DNA of 64,000 bases from an uncultured Senegalimassilia sp. (GCF_934636665.1 NZ_CAKUAT010000006.1:72172-136171); one strand, 5' to 3'. Shown: positions 6,804 to 15,407, counted from the first letter of the stretch. Numbers and translations: made by a program. The notes: a model not told the origin generated them from the sequence alone.

Positions 6804-9398
6804 ATGGGAATCTGCATTGCCCTTGCCGGCAACCCGAACTGCGGCAAGACGACGATGTTCAACGACCTGACGGGCGCCAACCAATACGTTGGCAACTGGC
6901 CGGGCGTCACCGTCGAGAAGAAGGAAGGCAAGTACACGCGCGACAAGGACGTGACCATCACGGACTTGCCGGGCATCTACTCGCTGTCCCCGTATTCGCC
7001 CGAGGAGATCGTGGCGCGCGATTACCTGCTCGAAGGCGGCCCTGACGCCGTCATCAACCTGGTGGACGCCACCAACCTTGAGCGTAACCTGTATCTGACC
7101 AGCCAGATCTTGAACCTTGGCGTTCCTGTTGTGATCGCCCTGAACATGATGGACCTGGTGGAGAAGAACGGCGACAAGATCGACGTCGACGGCCTGTCCC
7201 GCGAACTCGGGTGCCCCATCATCCCCACCTCGGCGCTGAAGGGCCGCGGCATGGAGGATGTGGTCAAGGCCGCCATCGATGCCGCTCGAAGCAACAAGGT
7301 CCCTGCGTCGCAGATGAGGTTCGACGCCGCCGTTGAGGAGGCGCTCGTCAAGATCGAGGGCGTGCTCGGCGATAAGGTCGCTTCCAACGCTGCGCGCTGG
7401 TACGCCATCAAGCTGTTCGAGGCCGAGGACAAGACCATCGCCGACCTCAAGCTTTCCCAGGCCGACTTGGACGCCATCGCCGCTATCCGCACCTCCATCG
7501 AGGACAAGCTCGATGACGATGCCGAGTCCATCATCACCGCCGAGCGCTATGACGCCATCAGCCATGTTGTGGACAAGACCGTCAAGCGCACGCGCACGGG
7601 CCTGACCACCTCGCAGAAGATCGACCGCGTGGTCACCAACCGCTGGCTGGGCCTGCCCATCTTCGTCGTCATCATGTTCTTCGTGTACTGGCTGGCGGTC
7701 TCCGTTGGCGGCGGCGTGGTGACCGACTGGGCCAACGACGGCATCTCCGGCGATGGCTGGCTCTACACCGGCAACGCCGCGTTCGACGAGGCCACCGAGG
7801 AATACGAGGATGCTCATTCCCAGGTCGTGGCCTATGTTGAGAACATCCTGGGCGAGGATGAGGAATCCGAGCTGCCCTCCGACGAATCGCAGGAAGTGCT
7901 CGACGCCTTGGCCGCCGAGGAGCCCGAAGCTCCTGAAGACGACGCCGATGAGGACGCCGTAGCCGAATACGAGGACGCCTTGGCCGAATACGAGGAGGCG
8001 CAGGCCATCGTCGCCGACTTCGACGAGCAGGCGCAGGCTTCCCATGCCGTGGCCTCTATGGAGGTAGAGGACGAGGACGGCAACGTGGAGGAGCAGACCA
8101 TCACGTTCGCCGATTACCAGAAGGCCCTTGAGGTCGAGGAGCCCGATCCGGCCGACGGCACGTGGGGCCTGTGGATCCCGGGTCTTGGCGCCATCATCGC
8201 CGATGCCATGGAAGCGGCCGACGTCGCGCCGTGGCTGCAGTCCCTCGTCAACGACGGCATCGTCTCCGGCGTCGGCGCCGTCATCGGCTTCATCCCGCAG
8301 ATGATCATCCTGTTCCTGCTGCTGGGCATCCTGGAGCTGTGCGGCTACATGTCCCGCGTCGCGTTCATCATGGACCGTATCTTCCGCAAGTTCGGCCTGT
8401 CCGGTAAATCGTTCATCCCCATGCTCATCGCCTCCGGTTGCGGTGTGCCCGCCGTCATGTCCACCAAGACCATCGAGAACGAGATGGATCGTCGCATGAC
8501 CATCATGACCACCACGATGATTCCGTGCGGTGCCAAGATGCCCATCATCGCGCTCGTGTTCGGCGCGCTGGCATCCGGCGACTCGTCGGCAACGTGGTAC
8601 GTGGCCCCCATGTTCTACTTCCTGGGCGTCATCGCCATCATCCTCTCCGGCATCATGCTGAAGAAGACCAAGCTGTTCGCCGGCGACGCCACTCCGTTCG
8701 TCATGGAGCTGCCCGAATACCATATGCCCACGGTGAAGTCCATCCTGCTGTCCATGTGGGAGCGCGTGAAGGGCTACATCATCAAGGCTGGTACCATCAT
8801 CTTCCTGTCCACCATCGTCATCTGGTTCCTCATGAACTTCGGCGATGCGGGCGAGGGCTTCGGCCTGCTCGACTCCGATGCCCCCGACTACATGGAGTAC
8901 AGCCTCATGGCCGGCTTGGGCAACCTGCTTGCCTGGATCTTCGCGCCGCTGGGCTTCGATAACTGGCAGGCTACGGCGACCGCCGTCACCGGCTTGGTGG
9001 CCAAGGAGAACGTCGTTGCCACCGTGGGCATCATCACGCAGCTGGCCGATTACGGCGAGGCTGACCCGCAGCTGTGGTTCGGCTTCCTGCAGATGCTCGG
9101 CGGTTCTACCGCTGCCGTCGTCGCCTTCTGTGCGTTCAACCTGCTGTGCGCTCCGTGCTTCGCTGCCATGGGCACCATCCGCCAGCAGCAGAACTCCCCG
9201 AAGTGGTTCTGGATCACCATCGGCTACCTGTGCGGTTTCGCCTGGTGCGTGGGCACCATGCTCTACCAGTTCGTCGGCCTTGCGACCGGCGAGGTCGAGT
9301 TCAACGTGTTCACCGTGGTGGCCATCGTCATCGCAGCCGCCATGCTGTTCCAGATCTTCCGCCCCATGCCCAAGCGTGAGGAGAAGCAGGAGAAGTAG
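6804..9398 (+). CDS. feoB: Ferrous iron transporter FeoB with long acidic insertion
   Basis: This 864-residue inner-membrane ferrous iron transporter has an N-terminal G-protein domain with G1 GNPNCGKT (9-16), DLPGIYSL, NMMD and the SALKG loop, a helical spacer domain, then the FeoB membrane domain with two gate regions (SGCGVPAVMSTKTIEN around 550). Family members are usually 650-780 residues. The excess is a highly acidic Glu/Asp/Ala-rich stretch at about residues 320-450, placed between the first membrane helix (IFVVIMFFVYWLAVSVGGG) and the next core segment. ATG 6804 follows AAAGG. The next gene encodes a FeoB-associated Cys-rich peptide. Regulation by iron through the nearby DtxR-type repressor is likely but inferred. 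Confidence 0.95.
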   Translation: MGICIALAGNPNCGKTTMFNDLTGANQYVGNWPGVTVEKKEGKYTRDKDVTITDLPGIYSLSPYSPEEIVARDYLLEGGPDAVINLVDATNLERNLYLTSQILNLGVPVVIALNMMDLVEKNGDKIDVDGLSRELGCPIIPTSALKGRGMEDVVKAAIDAARSNKVPASQMRFDAAVEEALVKIEGVLGDKVASNAARWYAIKLFEAEDKTIADLKLSQADLDAIAAIRTSIEDKLDDDAESIITAERYDAISHVVDKTVKRTRTGLTTSQKIDRVVTNRWLGLPIFVVIMFFVYWLAVSVGGGVVTDWANDGISGDGWLYTGNAAFDEATEEYEDAHSQVVAYVENILGEDEESELPSDESQEVLDALAAEEPEAPEDDADEDAVAEYEDALAEYEEAQAIVADFDEQAQASHAVASMEVEDEDGNVEEQTITFADYQKALEVEEPDPADGTWGLWIPGLGAIIADAMEAADVAPWLQSLVNDGIVSGVGAVIGFIPQMIILFLLLGILELCGYMSRVAFIMDRIFRKFGLSGKSFIPMLIASGCGVPAVMSTKTIENEMDRRMTIMTTTMIPCGAKMPIIALVFGALASGDSSATWYVAPMFYFLGVIAIILSGIMLKKTKLFAGDATPFVMELPEYHMPTVKSILLSMWERVKGYIIKAGTIIFLSTIVIWFLMNFGDAGEGFGLLDSDAPDYMEYSLMAGLGNLLAWIFAPLGFDNWQATATAVTGLVAKENVVATVGIITQLADYGEADPQLWFGFLQMLGGSTAAVVAFCAFNLLCAPCFAAMGTIRQQQNSPKWFWITIGYLCGFAWCVGTMLYQFVGLATGEVEFNVFTVVAIVIAAAMLFQIFRPMPKREEKQEK

Positions 9399-9476
9399 CG
9401 CTGCGCCCATCTTGCAAGACCGGTATCGGGCCAGAAAACCATCGATGACGGTTTTGCGAAGACGTGAGCTGCTTTA

Positions 9477-9508
9477 AGCGGGACGCCGCCTTCGGGTGGC
9501 GTCCCGCT
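9477..9508 (+). terminator. Terminator-like hairpin after feoB
   Basis: A 14-bp stem with one G-T pair and a TTCG loop. The T-run is poor, so some read-through into the Cys-rich peptide gene is possible. Confidence 0.5.
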
Positions 9509-9584
9509 GTCGTTCGTAGTATTATCCAAAGGAAACATTTTCGCGCGCCGGCATCGGTGCGCAGCGTTGGGAAGGAGTCAGACC

Positions 9585-9803
9585 GTGATCTTGGGTTTGG
9601 AATTCAACCTGTCGACCGTGGCGGTCCTGCTGATCGTGGTCGCATGGGCGGTATGGGCGGTGCGCCGTCTGTGGAGCCGAGGCATGTGCGACTGCCATGC
9701 CGACAGCCCGCGCGGTTGCTCGGGCGGCTGCGGCGGGTGCACGGGGTGCAGCGCCGCGGCGCGCATGGCCGCCGACATGGGCAAGGCCGTGTCCGGCAGA
9801 TAG
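9585..9803 (+). CDS. FeoB-associated Cys-rich membrane peptide
   Basis: The 72-residue product has one N-terminal membrane helix (TVAVLLIVVAWAVWAVRRLW) followed by a cysteine cluster: CDCHADSPRGCSGGCGGCTGC, eight cysteines in all. This is the layout of the FeoB-associated Cys-rich membrane proteins found next to feoB in many anaerobes, where a role like FeoC or in metal handling is suspected but unproven. The start is GTG 9585, with GGAAGGAG ideally spaced before it; the TTG at 9567 in the same frame overlaps the ribosome binding site and is unlikely. It is followed by a good terminator. Confidence 0.75.
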   Translation: MILGLEFNLSTVAVLLIVVAWAVWAVRRLWSRGMCDCHADSPRGCSGGCGGCTGCSAAARMAADMGKAVSGR

Positions 9804-9849
9804 GCGAACCGCGGGCATGTCCGCGGTATAGAAGATGCGACCAAGGGGA

Positions 9850-9875
9850 GGGGCCGGCTTGATGCCGGCCCCTTT
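9850..9875 (+). terminator. Rho-independent terminator of the feoB region
   Basis: A 9-bp perfect GC stem (GGGGCCGGC and its complement) with a 5-base loop and a TTT tail. A smaller 7-bp hairpin sits just before it at 9808-9827. Confidence 0.6.
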
Positions 9876-10145
9876 GCGTATTCGACGGTCTTGCGGTCGG
9901 GGAGAGCCGGGCATGTGGCGCAGCCGTTCCGCGATATGAAGGCGAAGCGTGCGACGCAGCCGTTCCGCGATATCCGGGCGGCAGGGGAGGTTCGCTTGGG
10001 AAGCGTTCGGATGGGCTTGGGAATCAACCGGCAACGGGAAGCCCGTCCGCGCCCGCGTCGAACGCAAACGAAGCGCTCGAGCGAGCTCGCGAATCAAGCG
10101 CGCAAGATGAGAAGATTGCTTAGGAAAACTTTCTCCAAAAAGTTA
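9876..10145. other. Intergenic region with a 19-bp direct repeat
   Basis: No gene seen. The sequence CGCAGCCGTTCCGCGATAT occurs exactly twice, at 9919-9937 and 9955-9973 (36-base period). The last 40 bases become AT-rich and lead into a strong promoter. Confidence 0.5.
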
Positions 10146-10174
10146 TTGACGGTTTACTAAAGTTACCCTATACT
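10146..10174 (+). promoter_or_regulatory. Strong sigma-70 type promoter
   Basis: TTGACG and TATACT separated by exactly 17 bases in an AT-rich setting. The predicted start is near 10181, about 280 bases upstream of the DtxR-family gene. The spacer holds TTTACTAAAGTTACCC, which might bind a regulator. Confidence 0.72.
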
Positions 10175-10180
10175 GACAAA

Positions 10181-10404
10181 TGTCGATGGCAAGCGTTTCC
10201 CCCTTCGCGAAAGCCATCAGACGCCTCTCTTTCTTTTGCTGACCCGGCGGCAGGGCTCTTCTCGTCTGGCCCCGCCGTATCAGCAGGCCGACGAGGGTTC
10301 CATACCCCCCCCTCTCCACCCTCGTCGGCCACTTTCTCCTCTTCGGGTTTCCCCGCGAATTCACCAGCCGTTTGAACAGCCGGAATGCGCAGCTGTGCGC
10401 TTTT
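10181..10404 (+). ncRNA. Candidate structured RNA or long leader upstream of the DtxR-family gene
   Basis: Starting at the predicted transcription start there are three consecutive hairpins. The first is GATGGC/GCCATC (10185-10218). The second is a stem TGCTGA-CGGCGG paired with CCGCCG-TCAGCA across an internal loop (10237-10285). The third is a perfect 13-bp stem GGCCGACGAGGGT with its complement (10286-10330). A small GCGCA/TGCGC hairpin followed by TTTT at 10387-10404 could end the transcript. There is no plausible reading frame. It could be an independent small RNA or a regulatory 5' leader; no known family was recognised. Confidence 0.4.
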
Positions 10405-10460
10405 CGGTGTTATGCTGTCGCCCTGTGGTACTATGGGGGCAACTATGAAAGGAGGGCCCA

Positions 10461-10841
10461 ATGGAGAAGATGTCCAAATCGCACGAGGATTACCTTGAGG
10501 CCATCGTAATGCTCGGGGGCACCACGGAGGTGTCCGTCCGATCTGTCGACATCGCCAACAAAATGGGCGTTTCCAAGGCTTCCGTGAACAAGGCGGTCAC
10601 CGCGCTGAAGGAGAAGGCCCTTGCCGAGCAGCCGTATTACGGCGATGTCACCCTCACCGAGGCTGGTTTCGCCTATGGCACGGCCATCTACGAGCGTCAT
10701 TGCATGCTCTCGAAGTTCTTGCACAAGGAGCTGGGCATTCCCGCCGACGTTGCCGAAAACGAAGCCTGCCTTATGGAACACGCCATCAGCGACGACTCGT
10801 TCGAGAAATGGAGAGCTTATATTAAAAAGCTCGACCTCTAA
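10461..10841 (+). CDS. DtxR/MntR-family metal-dependent transcriptional repressor
   Basis: This 126-residue protein has the N-terminal winged helix typical of DtxR/IdeR/MntR (SHEDYLEAIVMLGG, then VRSVDIANKMGVSKASVNKAV) and the start of the metal-binding dimerisation domain, with candidate ligands in ERHCMLSKFLHKELG and ENEACLMEHAISDDSFEKW. Like MntR it lacks the C-terminal SH3 domain of DtxR. The gene has an excellent GGAGG and a TACTAT -10 at 10429-10434 only 32 bases before its start, as well as the stronger promoter farther upstream. Its location after the feo genes suggests it represses iron (or manganese) uptake when metal is sufficient. Confidence 0.9.
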   Translation: MEKMSKSHEDYLEAIVMLGGTTEVSVRSVDIANKMGVSKASVNKAVTALKEKALAEQPYYGDVTLTEAGFAYGTAIYERHCMLSKFLHKELGIPADVAENEACLMEHAISDDSFEKWRAYIKKLDL

Positions 10842-10883
10842 AGGCGCGAAGACGCCCATCGTTGAAGCTAAACCGCATGCCAG

Positions 10884-10916
10884 CCGCCCGTTTCCTCTTC
10901 GGAGACGGGCGGTTTT
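10884..10916 (+). terminator. Rho-independent terminator of the DtxR-family gene
   Basis: A 12-bp stem with one G-T pair (CCGCCCGT arm), a 5-base loop and TTTT. It also argues against starting the next gene upstream of this point. Confidence 0.75.
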
Positions 10917-11026
10917 CCGTCTTGGGCGTCGGCGGCGCGGCGGCGCTCGATGTGCTATCCTACCGAATGCTTCTTGCACCAAATCACACACTCAATCGAA
11001 CCACATGCGCTAAGGGGCGGTCATCC

Positions 11027-12013
11027 ATGTCACGGCAAGCTCATATCCTCTCGTTCGACGACGTCAAGCGAGGCGGTTCCCGTTACCCGGAACATCAGCA
11101 TCGCGATCGGGCGGAGCGCCCGCAGGCGGGTCGCGCCCGCGCGGGCCAGCGTCCCTCGCAGGCCCCGCGTCGTCAAAGCTCGCCTTTGCTGTCCTATCTT
11201 TCCGAGGACGCGTTCGCGCAGCCTTATTCCGACGAGGAGGCCTTGCGGCATCCCGCACAGCAGCGCCGCGGCGCATCCCGCGCCGCCCGTAAGCGCGGCG
11301 AAGCCGTCGCCGAGCCGCGTCGTTCCTCTCGCGTTTCCTCGCAAGAGCGTGATGAGCGCGCCGAAGAGGCGCAGGAGGGTCGGATCACGGCAGCCGATCG
11401 CCGCCGTGCCAAGGCGAAGGCCCGTGCCAAGGCCAAGGCCGGCCGCGCGTTCGAGAAGCAGTTCGGCGGGCAGGCGCCCGAGAGCGACGATTCCCCGCGC
11501 GCAGCCGTGTACAAAGGGCAGATGGGGTCAAGCCAACGCCGCGCCCAGCGTATGCAGGCCGATGAGTCCACGCCTTCTCGCAACCGCCGTCATGCGCGTT
11601 TCTCCAAAGATGCCCTTATGGGCGCCATGGGGTCTCGTAACTTCATGATCGGCGCCGCCGTGGCGGCATGCCTGGTCATGTCCACGGTGTTCCTGTATCC
11701 CACCGCGCAGCGCTACTATTGCAGCGTGCGCGACCACGACAAGCTGGTCATCGAATACGATGCGCTCGTCGATCGCAACCAAGCGCTGCAATCCGACGTC
11801 GATTCCCTGCAAACCGATGCGGGCGTCGAGCAGCGCGCCCACGAGCAGCTCGGTTGGGTGAAGAAGGGCGAGGAATCCGCCAACGTGCGCGGTTTGAACC
11901 TGGAGGAAACGCAGCAGGGCTCCAATATCACGCCCAACATCTCCTCCGATAGCGTGCAGGCGCCCGATACGTGGTACTCGCCGCTGCTCGATCTGGTGTT
12001 CGGCTACAAATAA
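11027..12013 (+). CDS. Septum formation initiator (DivIC/FtsB-like) with long basic N-terminal region
   Basis: The 328-residue protein has a long, Arg/Ala/Gln-rich, probably disordered cytoplasmic N-terminus (about residues 1-205). It is followed by one membrane helix (NFMIGAAVAACLVMSTVFLY) and a periplasm-side coiled coil (HDKLVIEYDALVDRNQALQSD) ending in a region like RAHEQLGWVKKGE, the hallmark of DivIC/FtsB septum proteins. These act in the divisome with FtsQ and FtsL. ATG 11027 follows AAGGGG; an earlier in-frame start would cross the preceding terminator. The exopolyphosphatase gene follows 18 bases downstream, so they are likely co-transcribed. Confidence 0.82.
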   Translation: MSRQAHILSFDDVKRGGSRYPEHQHRDRAERPQAGRARAGQRPSQAPRRQSSPLLSYLSEDAFAQPYSDEEALRHPAQQRRGASRAARKRGEAVAEPRRSSRVSSQERDERAEEAQEGRITAADRRRAKAKARAKAKAGRAFEKQFGGQAPESDDSPRAAVYKGQMGSSQRRAQRMQADESTPSRNRRHARFSKDALMGAMGSRNFMIGAAVAACLVMSTVFLYPTAQRYYCSVRDHDKLVIEYDALVDRNQALQSDVDSLQTDAGVEQRAHEQLGWVKKGEESANVRGLNLEETQQGSNITPNISSDSVQAPDTWYSPLLDLVFGYK

Positions 12014-12031
12014 ACAGGCAAGGGGGCTGCC

Positions 12032-13003
12032 ATGACCGAAAGCTGTGCGCAAGGCTTTGCTGCAGGGCGCTATGCCGCCATCGACATCGGAACGGTCACG
12101 TGCCGTATGCTCGTGGCCGACGTCGATGCCGCGGGCGCCATCCAAGAGGTGGATCGCGAATACGCCATCACCAACCTTGGCGAAGGGGTCGACGCCACCG
12201 GCATGCTCGCGCCCGCCGCAATCGAGCACACCGCCGAAACGGTAGGAGGCTATTGCGCCGTGCGCGACCGTCTTGCCGAGCAGGGCGCCCCTATCGCCAA
12301 GACCATCGCGGTCGCAACCTCGGCATCGCGCGATGCGGGAAACTCCGATGAGTTCGTGCGGCGTCTGGCGGACTTGGGAATCGTCCTTTCGGTCATCCCC
12401 GGCTGGAAGGAAGCGGGGCTGTCGTTCTCGGGCGCATCGTGCGATTTCCCTGGTCAGGACCTTATGGTGGTGGATATCGGCGGCGGCTCCACCGAGATGG
12501 TGGTGGGCCGTGCGGGCCAAGCACCGGCGTGGGCGCATTCGTTCGATATCGGATGTCGTCGCGTCACCGAGAAGTTCATACGCACCGATCCTCCCGCACC
12601 CGCCGAGCTTGAAGCAGCGCGCGAATGGGTAGCGCAGCAGCTTGCCGAGCATCTCGGGGAAGCCGGGAAGGCCGGCGTGGCGCCTGAGCGCCTGGTGGCG
12701 GTCGCGGGTACGGCCACCACGGTGGTCGCGGTGCGCGACCAGATGCGGGTCTACGATTCGACGAAGGTGCATAAGGCGCACGTGACGCGCCAGCAGCTCG
12801 ATCGGCAGTACTCGGAGCTTGCGGCCATGCCCCTGGAGCGGCGCAGCCAGGTCGTGGGTTTGGATCCCGGCCGGGCCCCGGTCATCGTGGCGGGACTGGT
12901 CATCATGCAGGCGGTCATGGATGCCGTCGGCGTGGACGGGTTCACCGTCAGCGAGACGGACATCCTGCACGGCATCATTTTGGACGCGGCCAAGCTAGGC
13001 TAG
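12032..13003 (+). CDS. ppx: Exopolyphosphatase / guanosine pentaphosphate phosphohydrolase family
   Basis: This 323-residue member of the Ppx/GppA family belongs to the actin-like ATPase fold. It shows the phosphate-1 motif YAAIDIGTVTCRMLVADV, the linker ATSASRDAGNSDEFV, and the phosphate-2 motif VVDIGGGSTEMVVG. It is of the short (roughly 300-residue) two-domain class common in actinobacteria, which removes phosphate from long polyphosphate chains and in some cases hydrolyses pppGpp. It follows the DivIC-like gene by 18 bases. Which substrate it prefers cannot be read from the sequence. Confidence 0.92.
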   Translation: MTESCAQGFAAGRYAAIDIGTVTCRMLVADVDAAGAIQEVDREYAITNLGEGVDATGMLAPAAIEHTAETVGGYCAVRDRLAEQGAPIAKTIAVATSASRDAGNSDEFVRRLADLGIVLSVIPGWKEAGLSFSGASCDFPGQDLMVVDIGGGSTEMVVGRAGQAPAWAHSFDIGCRRVTEKFIRTDPPAPAELEAAREWVAQQLAEHLGEAGKAGVAPERLVAVAGTATTVVAVRDQMRVYDSTKVHKAHVTRQQLDRQYSELAAMPLERRSQVVGLDPGRAPVIVAGLVIMQAVMDAVGVDGFTVSETDILHGIILDAAKLG

Positions 13004-13082
13004 GTCGTCTTTCAAGCGGCAGCGTAACCTGGCGTTTCGCAAGCGCCCGCGGCGTAGTGCAACGGATTTGCGCGAACATGTG

Positions 13083-13119
13083 AAAAACGGCCCGGATCGG
13101 TGAACCGATCCGGGCCGTT
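13083..13119 (-). terminator. Terminator of tRNA-Leu
   Basis: A perfect 15-bp stem with a 4-base loop, followed on the minus strand by TTTTT, 13 bases after the tRNA end. Confidence 0.85.
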
Positions 13120-13131
13120 GCCATGTCTGCG

Positions 13132-13216
13132 TGGTAGGAGCGGTGGGATTCGAACCCACAAGCCTTGCGGCGGCGGATTTTAAGTCCGCTGCGTATGCCG
13201 ATTCCGCCACGCTCCC
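13132..13216 (-). tRNA. tRNA-Leu (anticodon TAA)
   Basis: An 85-base class II tRNA with long variable arm. The acceptor stem GGGAGCG pairs with CGCTCCT, the anticodon loop reads CTTAAAA, the T-loop is GGGTTCGAATCCC, and CCA is encoded. A GTTATGATGG -10-like element lies upstream on the minus strand. Confidence 0.96.
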
Positions 13217-13386
13217 GCGTTAGCGCGCCCACCATCATAACAGAAAAAGCCGCGAGGGCGTCTTGACGGCGGTCAATTTGAAGTTCCTTGGCTGATTGCG
13301 CCGCTTGTCCGGAGGGGCGCGTGAGCGCAAGACGCTTGTGGTACCATGACATGAAGCATGCAAGCGATTCGAATCAAGAAAGCGCT

Positions 13387-14442
13387 ATGAAGAACATCAA
13401 CGAGATCATCGCAGACGTAGCCGAACCCCCGAAAACCTTCGAAGGCTATCTGATGGCCTATGCCGATCAGGTAGGGGATCTGGTGAACACCTATCTTCCC
13501 ACGGGAACGCATCCCGACATGGATCGTTATCTGTACACGCCCCTGAAGCGGTACAGCGAAAACGGCGGCAAGCGCCATCGCCCGCTCATCTGCTTCGCCG
13601 CATGCCTGGCCGTGGGCGGCGACATGCGCCTGGCCACCAGCGCGGCGGCCGCTATCGAGCACTTCCATACCGCGGCCCTCATTCACGACGACATCGCCGA
13701 CGAGGCGGAGCTTCGCCGCGGCGAGCCGTGCATGCACTGCACGGAGGGCATCGGCCTTGCCATCAACGCGGGCGACCTTGCCTTGTCCCTGGTGAACGGC
13801 ACGGTCGTGGAAGACCCCGACCTTGACGATCATACGAAGGTCCGCGTTATCTCCGAGCTCATCGAAATGACGCGCCGTACCATTGAAGGCCAGGCCCTTG
13901 ACATCGGATGGGCGCGCGACGGCCGCTACGACATCACCCCCGAGGACTATCTTGTCATGGCCACGCATAAAACCGCCCATTACTCCGGTGCGGTGCCGCT
14001 GGCCGTGGGCGCCATCATCGGCGGCGGCACGGCAGAAGAGGTGGAGGCCCTGCGCAGCTACGGCCTTGATACGGGCTTGGCGTTCCAGATCCAGGACGAC
14101 CTGCTCAACCTCATCGGCAGCGAGGAGTCCACGAAGAAGGATTTCCGCAGCGACATCACCGAGGGCAAGCGCACGCTGGTGGTGGTGCACGCCCTGGCCA
14201 ACGCCGCCCCTGAGGCGCGCGAGCGCCTTATCCAGATCTTGTCAGCCAAGGAGAAGGACCCGGCGGTGCTCGCCGAGGCGGTCGACATCATGCAGGCAAC
14301 GGGCAGCGTCGAGTATGCGCGCAGCTATGCTGAGAACCTGACCAACGCCGCGAAGGGCCGCTTGGTGGAAAAGGTGGGGCCGTCCCTGTCGCGCGACATG
14401 CTGATCTCCATGGCCGATTGGTTTGTGAACCGACTGAAGTAG
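13387..14442 (+). CDS. Polyprenyl diphosphate synthase (geranylgeranyl/farnesyl type)
   Basis: The enzyme condenses isopentenyl diphosphate onto allylic diphosphates. The 351 residues contain GGKRHRPLICF, the first aspartate-rich motif HDDIADEAE (DDxxD), the conserved GDLALSL-type segment, and the second motif region FQIQDDLLNLIG, where the usual third Asp of DDxxD is Asn. That change occurs in some trans-prenyltransferases and does not by itself imply loss of function. ATG 13387 is chosen because sequence similar to the family begins right after it; ATG 13351 is an in-frame alternative. The product presumably feeds quinone or cell-wall carrier lipids. Chain length cannot be assigned. Confidence 0.9.
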   Translation: MKNINEIIADVAEPPKTFEGYLMAYADQVGDLVNTYLPTGTHPDMDRYLYTPLKRYSENGGKRHRPLICFAACLAVGGDMRLATSAAAAIEHFHTAALIHDDIADEAELRRGEPCMHCTEGIGLAINAGDLALSLVNGTVVEDPDLDDHTKVRVISELIEMTRRTIEGQALDIGWARDGRYDITPEDYLVMATHKTAHYSGAVPLAVGAIIGGGTAEEVEALRSYGLDTGLAFQIQDDLLNLIGSEESTKKDFRSDITEGKRTLVVVHALANAAPEARERLIQILSAKEKDPAVLAEAVDIMQATGSVEYARSYAENLTNAAKGRLVEKVGPSLSRDMLISMADWFVNRLK

Positions 14443-14451
14443 GTGGGTGCA

Positions 14452-15351
14452 ATGGAAACCATTAAACTCAACGATTCCGGAGCTGCAGTCGAGGACGTGC
14501 AGCATCGTCTCTCCCGCATCGGGCTTCTGGACGAGGCTTGCGTCGACGGCCTGTTCGGGCCTGAAACGGCGAAGGCCGTTGCCGCTTTCCGCTCCCAGGC
14601 GCAGCTCGAGTGCGGCGAAGAGGTGGACGAGAAAACGTGGGCTGCCCTGGTGGACGCATCGTTTTGCCTGGGCGACCGCACGCTGTACCTGCGCATGCCC
14701 CATTTCCACGGTCATGACGTGCAGCAGCTGCAGAAGGCGCTCTCCGCGCTCGGCTTCGCCTGCGGCGACATCGACGGCATCTTCGGCGCGTTCACCGAGC
14801 TTGCCCTGCGCAAGTTCCAGACGAACCTGGGCCTGCCCACCGACGGCATCGCCGGTGCGTACACGTATGCCGCCATCCGCAACCTGCATCATTCCTGGGA
14901 GGGCAAGGAGGCCGTGCGCGGCTCCTCTCACCTGGGCTTCGCGCGTGCGGCCGGCGTGCTCGAGCGCAACGCGCTGTGCCTGTTCGGCACGCAGGAGTTC
15001 ACGCGCAGCGTGGCTTCGCGTATGAGCAACCTGGCGCTTGCCACCAACCCTGCATCGAAGATCGTCAGCGCCGATAACCTGCTGGTGGCGCCCGACGAGC
15101 AGATGCTGCTCGTGCACATCGTGCTGCCCGAGGAGCAGACGGGCAACGCTCCTCGCGTGGGGTTCGCCCCCGAGGAAACGCTGTCCATGCGCCTGGAGTC
15201 GGCGCTCGAGGCGGCCATGCAGGCCGATCCGGCGCGCATCGCCGTCGAGCTTCCCGGCAGCATGTGGGAGGACGCCGGCGTGGGCCGTTCGGCTCAGCAT
15301 TTCGCCATCACGCTGCTCGACGCGCTGTGCACGGCGCTCGCGAAGCGGTAG
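14452..15351 (+). CDS. Peptidoglycan-binding (PG_binding_1) domain protein
   Basis: This 299-residue protein begins with two peptidoglycan-binding domains of the three-helix type: VEDVQHRLSRIGLLDEACVD...GPETAKAVAAFR and VQQLQKALSALGFACGDIDG...AFTELALRKFQTNLGLPTDG. The C-terminal 150 residues look like a compact alpha/beta domain (MLLVHIVLPEE, RIAVELPGSMWED) with the air of an amidase-type fold, but I cannot identify catalytic residues. No signal peptide is visible, which is odd for a wall-binding protein. ATG 14452 is preferred over GTG 14443. It lies 9 bases after the prenyltransferase gene, so they form an operon. Confidence 0.82.
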   Translation: METIKLNDSGAAVEDVQHRLSRIGLLDEACVDGLFGPETAKAVAAFRSQAQLECGEEVDEKTWAALVDASFCLGDRTLYLRMPHFHGHDVQQLQKALSALGFACGDIDGIFGAFTELALRKFQTNLGLPTDGIAGAYTYAAIRNLHHSWEGKEAVRGSSHLGFARAAGVLERNALCLFGTQEFTRSVASRMSNLALATNPASKIVSADNLLVAPDEQMLLVHIVLPEEQTGNAPRVGFAPEETLSMRLESALEAAMQADPARIAVELPGSMWEDAGVGRSAQHFAITLLDALCTALAKR

Positions 15352-15378
15352 GGGCGTATAGCGAAAAGAAGCAAAGGT

Positions 15379-15407
15379 AACGGGCGGTCCACGGGGCCGC
15401 CCGTTTT
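15379..15407 (+). terminator. Rho-independent terminator
   Basis: A 9-bp stem AACGGGCGG with its complement, a 9-base loop and TTTT at the end. It closes the prenyltransferase operon. Confidence 0.75.

Noticed and set aside
6708..9410. A 900-codon minus-strand open frame antisense to feoB
   Set aside because: FeoB is certain on the plus strand; the antisense product is rich in Gly/His/Asp with no domain.
10862..11026. Upstream start for the DivIC-like gene
   Set aside because: It begins inside the sequence of the preceding terminator and lacks a ribosome site.
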